Below, in pieces: positions 1 through 5,977 of a stretch of 6,961 nt of DNA. The notes beneath the pieces were generated by a model. That model did no database searches, had not been told where the DNA came from, and was given only the letters and a program-made list of their open reading frames with translations. Source of the stretch: Hyphomicrobiales bacterium (lineage in GTDB: Bacteria; Pseudomonadota; Alphaproteobacteria; Rhizobiales; Devosiaceae). The stretch lies in assembly GCA_028290345.1 (NCBI GenBank), contig JAQGKB010000042.1, positions 1 to 6,961 of the forward strand, given 5' to 3'. The position numbers were made by a program, and so were the translations under genes. Position 1 is the stretch's first letter, and each line of letters starts with the position of its first letter.

Positions 1-1
1 C

Positions 2-1366
2 ATCCGCGTCGATAGCCGTGGCCGCGAAGTGATGCGCATCCTGCCGCGCGTCAACGACGCGATCAATGAGGAGTGGATTTCCGATAAGACCCGCTTCATC
101 TGGGATGGCCTGAAATCGCAGCGCCTCGATCGCCCGTACGTCCGCAAGGGCGGCAAGCTGCAGGCGACTGACTGGAACGAGGCGTTCGCCACCGTTGCCG
201 CGGCGCTGAAGGCCTCGCGCGGGAACCGGATTGGCGCCATTGCAGGCGATCTCGCCGGCGTCGAGGAAATGTTTGCGCTCAAGGCGCTGCTGACCGCGCT
301 GGGCTCGTCGAACGTCGACAGCCGTCCGGTCGGATCGGCCCTGAACCCGAAGAATGGCCGTTCGAGCTATGTGTTCAACCCGACGATTGCCGGGATCGAA
401 CAAGCCGACGCCATCCTGATCATCGGTTCGAACCCGCGCCGTGAAGCAGCCGTGCTCAATGCGCGCATTCGCAAGGCCTGGCGCGCCTCCAGCCTGCCGA
501 TCGCCGTCATCGGCGAGGCTGCCGACCTGACCTATGACTACAAGTACCTCGGCAGCGACATGGCGGCGCTTTCGAACCTTGCCGCAGGGCAGGGCGAGTT
601 CGCCGAAGTGCTGAAGAACGCGAAGAAGCCGTTGATCATCGTCGGCGAAGGCGCCGCGAACGCCGACGTGCTGGCGCTCGCTACTTCGATCGCCGATACC
701 GCCGGGGCGTTCAGCGTTGACTGGAACGGCTTCGCCGTACTTCACAACGCGGCCTCCCGTGTCGGTGCGCTCGATATCGGTTTCGTGCCGGAAAAGGATT
801 GGTACGACACGGCCGCCATGGTCGCGGCCGCTGGCAAGGGCGATCTGGACGTATTGTTCCTGCTCGGCGCCGACGACATCGACATGTCGGCGCTTGGCAA
901 GACGCTGGTCGTCTATATCGGCACGCATGGCGACAATGGCGCGCACCGCGCCGACGTGATCCTGCCGGCTGCGACCTACACCGAAAAGAGCGCTACCTAC
1001 GTCAACACCGAGGGCAGGGTGCAGATGACCAACCGGGCCGTGTTCGCGCCCGGCGATGCCAAGGAAGATTGGGCCATCATTCGTGCGCTTTCGACCGTGG
1101 CCGGGGTCACGTTGCCGTTCAATTCGCTGGCGCAGCTGCGTGCCGCGATCTATGCGCAGTACCCGCATTTGGCGCGGCTTGATAGCATCGCGCCGAGCGA
1201 CTTCGGCACAGCCAAGAAGCTCGGCCGCATCCCGGCCAAGCCGAAGGCAATGCGGTTTGTCTCGCCGGTTCAGGAATTCTACCTCAGCAATCCGATCGCC
1301 CGCGCATCGGCGGTGATGGGCGAATGTGCCCAACTCGCTGCCGGGCTGCAGCAAGCGGCGGAGTAG
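2..1366 (+). CDS. nuoG: NADH-quinone oxidoreductase subunit G, 3' part (5' end outside window)
   Basis: NuoG is the large iron-sulfur subunit of the peripheral arm of complex I. The reading frame is open from base 2 and gives 454 residues before the TAG at 1364-1366; no start codon should be assigned here. It begins with IRVDSRGREVMRILPR, then NEEWISDKTRFIWDGLK, the junction from the last Fe-S region into the molybdopterin-oxidoreductase-like domain. Further landmarks are FNPTIAGIEQADAILIIGSNPRREA, seen in two parts at about residues 127-151, and HGDNGAHRADVILPAATYTEK near residues 312-332. The C-terminal motif FYLSNPIARASAVMGECAQL matches the NuoG C-terminal domain. Family members of this type are usually near 690 residues, so roughly the first 235, with the 2Fe-2S and 4Fe-4S cysteine motifs, are missing. 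The only cysteine visible is near the C-terminus, so no cluster ligands lie in this part. nuoH follows after 8 bases. Confidence 0.96.
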   Translation: MRVDSRGREVMRILPRVNDAINEEWISDKTRFIWDGLKSQRLDRPYVRKGGKLQATDWNEAFATVAAALKASRGNRIGAIAGDLAGVEEMFALKALLTALGSSNVDSRPVGSALNPKNGRSSYVFNPTIAGIEQADAILIIGSNPRREAAVLNARIRKAWRASSLPIAVIGEAADLTYDYKYLGSDMAALSNLAAGQGEFAEVLKNAKKPLIIVGEGAANADVLALATSIADTAGAFSVDWNGFAVLHNAASRVGALDIGFVPEKDWYDTAAMVAAAGKGDLDVLFLLGADDIDMSALGKTLVVYIGTHGDNGAHRADVILPAATYTEKSATYVNTEGRVQMTNRAVFAPGDAKEDWAIIRALSTVAGVTLPFNSLAQLRAAIYAQYPHLARLDSIAPSDFGTAKKLGRIPAKPKAMRFVSPVQEFYLSNPIARASAVMGECAQLAAGLQQAAE

Positions 1367-1369
1367 GGA
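1360..1369 (+). promoter_or_regulatory. Ribosome binding site of nuoH
   Basis: GGAG at 1360-1363 and AGGGA at 1365-1369 straddle the nuoG stop codon. AGGGA lies 5 bases before the ATG at 1375. Its presence supports that start over the longer in-frame extension into nuoG. Which purine block is used cannot be decided by eye. Confidence 0.6.
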
Positions 1370-1374
1370 TCACT

Positions 1375-2472
1375 ATGGATTTCATCGTCTCAGCGCTTGA
1401 TTACCTGCTCGGCATTCCCTTCCTCGGATGGGGCCATGAGATCGGCTTCATCTACAAGGGCCTGCTGCTGCTGGTGGCGCTGCTGGTCTTCACCGCCTAT
1501 GTGCTGCTCGCCGACCGCAAGATCTGGGCGGCGGTGCAAGTGCGCAAGGGTCCCAACGTCGTCGGCCCGTTCGGCCTGCTGCAGAGCTTTGCCGACTTGC
1601 TGAAGTTCGTCTTCAAGGAGCCCGTGATCCCCGCCGGCGCCGACAAGGTGGTGTTCCTGCTCGCGCCGCTGGTAACCGTGCTTTTGGCGCTCGCCGCCTG
1701 GGCCGTGGTGCCGCTCGATAAGGGCTGGGCGTTGGCCAACATCAATGTCGGCATCCTCTACATCTTCGCCATCTCCTCGCTCGGTGTCTACGGCATCATC
1801 ATGGCAGGCTGGGCGTCGAACTCGAAATATCCGTTCCTCGGCGCGCTGCGTTCTGCCGCCCAGATGGTGTCGTATGAAGTCTCCATCGGCTTCGTCATCG
1901 TCACCGTGCTGCTCTGCGTCGGGTCGCTGAACCTCACCGATATCGTCACGGCACAAACTCAGATGGGCCTTGCCTACATGCTGCATGTGCCGCAGTTGGC
2001 GTTCCTCAACTGGTTCTGGCTGCCGCTGTTCCCGATGTTCATTATCTTCTTCATCTCGGCATTGGCAGAAACCAACCGCCCGCCGTTCGATCTGCCTGAA
2101 GCGGAATCCGAACTGGTCGCTGGGTTCATGGTCGAATATTCCTCCGCCCCTTACATGATGTTCATGCTCGGCGAATACGTCGCCATCATCCTGATGTGCG
2201 CGCTGACCACGATCCTGTTCCTTGGCGGTTGGGCGTCGCCGCTCGATTTCGCCCCGTTCAGCTGGGTGCCGGGCGTCATCTGGTTTATGCTGAAACTCTG
2301 CTTCGTATTTTTCATGTTTGCCATGGTCAAGGCGTTCGTGCCGCGCTACCGGTACGACCAGTTGATGCGCATCGGCTGGAAAGTTTTCCTGCCGATCTCG
2401 CTGTTCATGGTAATCGTCGTCGCCTTCGTGCTGCAGCTTACGGGCTGGGGCTGGCACGGCGGCGTGGCATAG
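1375..2472 (+). CDS. nuoH: NADH-quinone oxidoreductase subunit H
   Basis: NuoH is the membrane subunit that forms, with NuoB and NuoD, the quinone-binding chamber and the start of the proton path. The product is 365 residues, slightly longer than the roughly 325-350 usual for the family, with several strongly hydrophobic segments consistent with the expected eight or so helices. Landmarks are ADRKIWAAVQVRKGPNVVGP (residues 46-65) and the acidic cytoplasmic loop AETNRPPFDLPEAESEL (residues 231-247) continuing to E254. That loop holds E232, D239, E242, E244 and E246, a family hallmark thought to couple quinone chemistry to pumping. VKAFVPRYRYDQLMR lies near the C-terminus. The ATG at 1375 is preferred over an upstream in-frame start at 1324, which lies inside nuoG, because it has a purine-rich ribosome site just upstream and gives a hydrophobic N-terminus. 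It lies between nuoG (8 bases) and nuoI (14 bases). Confidence 0.97.
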   Translation: MDFIVSALDYLLGIPFLGWGHEIGFIYKGLLLLVALLVFTAYVLLADRKIWAAVQVRKGPNVVGPFGLLQSFADLLKFVFKEPVIPAGADKVVFLLAPLVTVLLALAAWAVVPLDKGWALANINVGILYIFAISSLGVYGIIMAGWASNSKYPFLGALRSAAQMVSYEVSIGFVIVTVLLCVGSLNLTDIVTAQTQMGLAYMLHVPQLAFLNWFWLPLFPMFIIFFISALAETNRPPFDLPEAESELVAGFMVEYSSAPYMMFMLGEYVAIILMCALTTILFLGGWASPLDFAPFSWVPGVIWFMLKLCFVFFMFAMVKAFVPRYRYDQLMRIGWKVFLPISLFMVIVVAFVLQLTGWGWHGGVA

Positions 2473-2475
2473 GCC

Positions 2476-2480
2476 GGGAG
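2476..2480 (+). promoter_or_regulatory. Ribosome binding site of nuoI
   Basis: GGGAG lies in the 14-base nuoH-nuoI gap, 6 bases before the ATG at 2487. It fixes the nuoI start there rather than at in-frame codons within nuoH. Confidence 0.75.
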
Positions 2481-2486
2481 AACGAC

Positions 2487-2975
2487 ATGCGCGCTATTCA
2501 GTTCCTCAATGCGCTGCTCCTCCGGGAGTTCGTCGGTGCCTTCTTCATCTCGATGCGGTATTTCTTCGCGCCGAAGAAGACCATCAACTATCCCTTCGAA
2601 AAGGGGCAGGTGAGCGCGCGCTTCCGTGGCGAACACGCCCTGCGCCGCTATCCCAATGGCGAAGAGCGCTGCATCGCCTGCAAGCTCTGCGAGGCCATCT
2701 GTCCGGCGCAGGCCATCACTATCGAAGCCGGCCCGCGCCAGAACGACGGCACCCGCCGCACGCTGCGCTACGATATCGACATGGTGAAGTGCATCTATTG
2801 CGGCATGTGCCAGGAAGCCTGCCCGGTGGACGCCATCGTCGAAGGGCCGAACTTCGAATTCGCGACAGAAACCCGCGAAGAACTCTACTTCAGCAAGGAA
2901 AAGCTGCTGGCCAACGGCGATCGGTGGGAGCGTGAGCTCGCCCGCAACATCGCCATTGACGCGCCGTACCGGTGA
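2487..2975 (+). CDS. nuoI: NADH-quinone oxidoreductase subunit I (2x4Fe-4S ferredoxin-type)
   Basis: NuoI carries clusters N6a and N6b, which pass electrons from NuoG towards NuoB (N2) and the quinone site, and it sits at the base of the peripheral arm against the membrane. The 162-residue product has the usual length for alphaproteobacteria. Two complete CxxCxxCxxxCP motifs are present: C62, C65, C68, C72 and C102, C105, C108, C112. As in other 8Fe ferredoxins, the last cysteine of each motif is expected to ligate the other cluster. The N-terminal 28 residues, with LLLREFVGAFFISMRYFF, form an amphipathic membrane-contacting stretch, followed by INYPFEKG and FRGEHALRRYPNGEERC. The end, WERELARNIAIDAPYR, is typical of Hyphomicrobiales. 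The frame is open back to 2196 inside nuoH, but the ATG at 2487 has a good ribosome site and matches family N-termini. It starts 14 bases after nuoH. Confidence 0.98.
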   Translation: MRAIQFLNALLLREFVGAFFISMRYFFAPKKTINYPFEKGQVSARFRGEHALRRYPNGEERCIACKLCEAICPAQAITIEAGPRQNDGTRRTLRYDIDMVKCIYCGMCQEACPVDAIVEGPNFEFATETREELYFSKEKLLANGDRWERELARNIAIDAPYR

Positions 2976-2992
2976 GAGGCTAGAAACCAGAT

Positions 2993-3601
2993 ATGACGCT
3001 GCCGCTATTCTTCTTCTACGTTTTCTCCACCATCGCCGTGGTCTCGGCGTTCATGGTGATTGCCTCGCGCAATCCCGTGCACTCGGTGCTGTTCCTCATC
3101 CTCGTCTTCATCAACGCGGCGGGGCTGTTCATGCTCGCCGGCGCCGAGTTTTTGGCGCTCATCCTCATCGTCGTCTATGTCGGCGCGGTGGCGGTGCTGT
3201 TCCTGTTCGTGGTGATGATGCTCGACATCGATTTCGCCTCGATGCGGCAGGGCTTGCTGCAATACGCCCCGATCGGGGTGGTTGTCGGCATCATCCTTCT
3301 GCTCGAACTCTTGCTGGTCGCCGGCAGCTTTGCGGTCTCGCCGCATGTCGGCACCGGCAATGTCGTTCCGATGCCCGACGGCATCAACAATACGCGGGCG
3401 CTCGGGCAGGTGATCTACACCCGCTACGTATTCCTGTTCCAGGCGGCCGGCGGCGTGCTGCTGGTGGCAATGATCGGGGCGATCGTCCTGACGCTGCGCC
3501 ACAAGCCCAACGTCAAGCGTCAGGATGCGTTCAAGCAGATCAGCCGTAAGCGTACCGAGGCGGTCGAAGTCGTTCAGGTCAAGTCTGGCCAAGGTCTATA
3601 G
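2993..3601 (+). CDS. nuoJ: NADH-quinone oxidoreductase subunit J
   Basis: NuoJ is a five-helix membrane subunit between NuoH and the antiporter-like pumps, and its third helix carries a pi-bulge involved in coupling. The product is 202 residues, normal for alphaproteobacteria. Landmarks are SRNPVHSVLFLI (residues 25-36), GAEFLALILIVVYVGAVAVL (residues 50-69), and FLFVVMMLDIDF. Y62 in VYVGAV corresponds to Tyr59 of the E. coli protein by eye alignment. The last 35 or so residues are polar and basic (RHKPNVKRQDAFKQ and onward to SGQGL), forming a soluble tail. The start at 2993 follows nuoI by 17 bases. No strong Shine-Dalgarno sequence is seen: the nearest purine block, GAGG at 2976-2979, is about 13 bases from the ATG. 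Translation may therefore lean on ribosomes finishing nuoI. Confidence 0.96.
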   Translation: MTLPLFFFYVFSTIAVVSAFMVIASRNPVHSVLFLILVFINAAGLFMLAGAEFLALILIVVYVGAVAVLFLFVVMMLDIDFASMRQGLLQYAPIGVVVGIILLLELLLVAGSFAVSPHVGTGNVVPMPDGINNTRALGQVIYTRYVFLFQAAGGVLLVAMIGAIVLTLRHKPNVKRQDAFKQISRKRTEAVEVVQVKSGQGL

Positions 3602-3605
3602 GGGG
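3600..3605 (+). promoter_or_regulatory. Ribosome binding site of nuoK
   Basis: AGGGGG overlaps the end of the nuoJ stop codon. It is 5 bases before the ATG at 3611 and 2 before the ATG at 3608, which favours the second ATG. The overlap with the nuoJ stop suggests that nuoK initiation is tied to nuoJ termination. Confidence 0.55.
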
Positions 3606-3610
3606 TTATG

Positions 3611-3925
3611 ATGGCTGCTGGAATCGGGCTCGGTCACTACCTGACCGTCGCGGCGATCCTGTTCACGCTGGGCGTGTTCGGGATCTTCCTCAATCGCAAG
3701 AACATCATCATCATCCTGATGTCGGTGGAGTTGATCCTGCTTGCGGTAAACATCAATTTTGTCGCCTTTTCCGCAGAATTGCATGATTTGGCGGGGCAGG
3801 TTTTCGCGCTGCTGATCCTCACGGTCGCCGCGGCGGAAGCAGCCATCGGCCTGGCAATCCTTGTGATCTTCTATCGCAACCGCGGCTCTATCGCGGTTGA
3901 CGACGTCAATATGATGAAGGGCTAG
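3611..3925 (+). CDS. nuoK: NADH-quinone oxidoreductase subunit K
   Basis: NuoK is the smallest membrane subunit, related to MrpC of Na+/H+ antiporters, with three helices and two buried glutamates needed for coupled proton transfer. With the ATG at 3611 the product is 104 residues. Both glutamates are present: E40 in LMSVELILLAVN and E76 in VAAAEAAIGLAI, matching Glu36 and Glu72 of E. coli. The loop after helix 1 is FLNRKN, and the tail YRNRGSIAVDDVNMMKG is typical of alphaproteobacteria. Two adjacent ATG codons, 3608 and 3611, are possible starts. The second is chosen because the G-rich block at 3600-3605 is only 2 bases from the first but 5 from the second. Starting at 3608 would add one Met. 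The gene lies 9 bases after nuoJ and 6 before nuoL. Confidence 0.96.
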   Translation: MAAGIGLGHYLTVAAILFTLGVFGIFLNRKNIIIILMSVELILLAVNINFVAFSAELHDLAGQVFALLILTVAAAEAAIGLAILVIFYRNRGSIAVDDVNMMKG

Positions 3926-3931
3926 CCTTCG

Positions 3932-5977
3932 ATGCTGCAGGCAATCGTCTTCTTCCCGCTGATCGGAGCACTGGTCGCCGGGCTCTTCGGTCGCGTGATC
4001 GGGCACAAGGTGTCCGAATATGTCACCACGGGCCTGCTGATCGTGGCCGCCGTGCTGGCCTGGATCATCTTTCTGCCGATCGCTTTTGGCGGCGGTGCGG
4101 AAGGTGCAGCGGCTGCGCACGCCGAGGCGATCAAGGTGCCGGTGATGCGCTGGATCCAGTCCGGTGCGCTCGACCTCAACTGGGTGCTGCGTCTCGATAC
4201 GCTGACCGCCGTCATGCTGGTCGTCGTGACCACGGTTTCGAGCCTCGTGCACGTCTATTCCATCGGCTACATGGCCGATGATCCGTCCCGCTCGCGCTTC
4301 TTCGCTTATCTCTCGCTCTTCACCTTCGCCATGCTGATGCTGGAGACCGCGGACAACTTCCTGCAGATGTTCTTCGGCTGGGAAGGCGTGGGCCTTGCCT
4401 CATACCTGCTTATCGGCTTCTGGTATCAGCGCCCGGCGGCCAACGCCGCCGCGATGAAGGCCTTCGTCGTCAACCGCGTCGGCGACTTCGGCTTTGCGCT
4501 CGGCATCTTTGGCGCCTTCGTGGTGCTCGGCCATGTCGACTTCGACGGTGCCTTCGGCGCCGTCGCGGCGAACAAGGACACCACAATCCATTTCCTCTGG
4601 GGCAACTGGCCCGCGCTGACTGTAGTGGCGCTGCTGCTGTTCATGGGCGCCATGGGTAAATCGGCGCAGTTCCTGCTCCACACATGGTTGCCGGACGCGA
4701 TGGAAGGCCCGACGCCTGTCTCCGCGCTCATCCATGCCGCCACGATGGTCACCGCCGGCGTCTTCATGGTCGCGCGGCTCTCGCCGATCTTCCACGAATC
4801 GCCGGTCGCCCTGACCGTCGTGCTCTCGGTCGGCGCCATCACCGCGTTCTTTGCCGCAACGGTTGGTCTGGTCCAGAACGACATAAAGCGCGTCATCGCG
4901 TATTCGACCTGTTCGCAGCTCGGCTACATGTTCGTGGCGCTCGGGGCGGAGGCCTATTCGGCCGGCATGTTCCACCTGTTCACGCACGCTTTCTTCAAGG
5001 CCCTGTTGTTCCTGGGGGCCGGCTCGGTGATCCACGCGATGCATCACGAGCAGGACATGCGCAAGATGGGTGGGCTCCGCCACAAGATCCCCGTAACTTA
5101 CGCGATGATGTTGATCGGAACTCTTGCGCTCACGGGCGTCGGCATTCCGGGCACCTCGATCGGCTTTGCTGGCTTCCTCTCCAAGGACTCGATCATCGAG
5201 GCCGCCTATGGTGTTGGCGGTACGGCAGGTACCTTCGCTTTCTGGTCGCTTGTCGTCGCTGCGATGTTCACCAGCTTCTATTCCTGGCGCCTTGTGCATC
5301 TCACCTTCCACGGTGCCCCGCGCGGTGGCTCGGACGCGCACGCGCATGGACATGACGATCACGCCCACGCCGATGATCATGGCCACGGCCATAGCGCCTA
5401 CGACCACGCGCATGAGAGCCCAACCGTGATGATGGTACCGCTCTATATCCTGGCGGCCGGTGCCGTGCTTTCGGGCATGGTGTTCCTTAACCAGTTCATG
5501 GGCGATCCGGCCCACATCGAGGCCTTCTTTAAGGGTTCCGTCGTGGTTTCGGAAACCGCGGTCGAAGCCGCGCATGGTTCGCCGTTCTGGGTAAAATCGG
5601 CGGCGTTTGTTGCCATGCTGCTCGGGTTCGGCGCCGCCTGGCAGATGTATATCCGCGACACTGCTATGCCGAAGCGCCTGGCTGATGCCAATCCGGGGCT
5701 CTACCAGTTCCTGTTGAACAAGTGGTACTTCGACGAACTCTACGACTTCCTGTTTGTGCGTCCGGCGCTGTGGCTCGGGCGCGCGCTGTGGCTCGGTTTC
5801 GATGATTGGCTCATCGACAAGACAATTGTCGAGGGATTGGGCAATCGCATCCGCGATGTCACCACCCAGGTGGTCAAACTCCAGTCCGGCTACCTTTACC
5901 ATTACGCATTCGTCATGCTGATCGGGATTGCGGCGCTCCTGACCTGGGCCATCGCAGCTGGGGGGCTGCTCGGATGA
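3932..5977 (+). CDS. nuoL: NADH-quinone oxidoreductase subunit L
   Basis: NuoL is the distal antiporter-like proton pump of the membrane arm, related to MrpA, with a long lateral helix reaching back along NuoM and NuoN. The product is 681 residues, longer than the 613 of E. coli. Part of the excess is a histidine-rich loop at residues 468-495. Pump residues are all present by eye alignment: E151 in FFGWEGVGL, D185 in NRVGDFGF, K243 in MGKSAQF, H348, H352 and K356 in FHLFTHAFFKALLF, and K418 in FLSKDSI, corresponding to E. coli E144, D178, K229, H334, H338, K342 and K399. HTWLPDAMEGPTPVSALIHA is at residues 250-269. The C-terminal part, with LLNKWYFDELYDFLFVRPA (residues 594-612) and a last hydrophobic helix from about 657, forms the lateral helix and final anchor. 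The start at 3932 has AAGGG 10 bases upstream, inside nuoK. The stop overlaps the nuoM start. Confidence 0.98.
   Translation: MLQAIVFFPLIGALVAGLFGRVIGHKVSEYVTTGLLIVAAVLAWIIFLPIAFGGGAEGAAAAHAEAIKVPVMRWIQSGALDLNWVLRLDTLTAVMLVVVTTVSSLVHVYSIGYMADDPSRSRFFAYLSLFTFAMLMLETADNFLQMFFGWEGVGLASYLLIGFWYQRPAANAAAMKAFVVNRVGDFGFALGIFGAFVVLGHVDFDGAFGAVAANKDTTIHFLWGNWPALTVVALLLFMGAMGKSAQFLLHTWLPDAMEGPTPVSALIHAATMVTAGVFMVARLSPIFHESPVALTVVLSVGAITAFFAATVGLVQNDIKRVIAYSTCSQLGYMFVALGAEAYSAGMFHLFTHAFFKALLFLGAGSVIHAMHHEQDMRKMGGLRHKIPVTYAMMLIGTLALTGVGIPGTSIGFAGFLSKDSIIEAAYGVGGTAGTFAFWSLVVAAMFTSFYSWRLVHLTFHGAPRGGSDAHAHGHDDHAHADDHGHGHSAYDHAHESPTVMMVPLYILAAGAVLSGMVFLNQFMGDPAHIEAFFKGSVVVSETAVEAAHGSPFWVKSAAFVAMLLGFGAAWQMYIRDTAMPKRLADANPGLYQFLLNKWYFDELYDFLFVRPALWLGRALWLGFDDWLIDKTIVEGLGNRIRDVTTQVVKLQSGYLYHYAFVMLIGIAALLTWAIAAGGLLG
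5333..5416 (+). repeat. Low-complexity His/Asp/Ala-rich codon tract within nuoL
   Basis: This tract encodes NuoL residues 468-495 and contains ten histidines in 28 residues, with repeated HAH and HGH units mixed with Asp, Ala and Gly. At DNA level it is an imperfect run of CAY codons alternating with GAY, GCN and GGN codons. It lies in a loop between a hydrophobic segment ending around HLTFHG and the next one beginning at MMVPLYILAAG. It may bind metal or act as a flexible, length-variable linker; neither is shown by the sequence. Confidence 0.8.

Noticed and set aside
1324..1374. N-terminal extension of nuoH into the end of nuoG
   Set aside because: The 17 extra residues overlap the conserved NuoG C-terminus and would place a polar stretch before the first helix. 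The ATG at 1375 has its own ribosome site.
2196..2486. N-terminal extension of nuoI back into nuoH
   Set aside because: The frame is open but overlaps conserved nuoH, the extra residues look unlike any NuoI, and the ATG at 2487 has a well-spaced GGGAG.
2790..2825. CGMC in the second NuoI cluster motif, where CGFC is the form I remember from rhizobia
   Set aside because: The residue between cysteines is variable in the family (Phe, Leu, Met), and all eight ligand cysteines are present.
2932..3549. A 205-codon + strand frame overlapping nuoI and nuoJ
   Set aside because: It is an out-of-frame reading of nuoJ, rich in Arg, Ala and Gly with no known motif. The overlapping nuoJ frame is clearly conserved.
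4658..4690. AQFLLHTWLPD in NuoL, where many homologues have a proline before LHTWLPD
   Set aside because: I recall the FLL form in other alphaproteobacterial NuoL proteins, and the surrounding pump residues are intact, so it is not treated as a defect.
4684..5355. A 223-codon + strand frame inside nuoL
   Set aside because: It is a shifted-frame reading of nuoL with an Arg-rich composition and no domain. nuoL is uninterrupted through the whole stretch, so there is no frameshift to explain.
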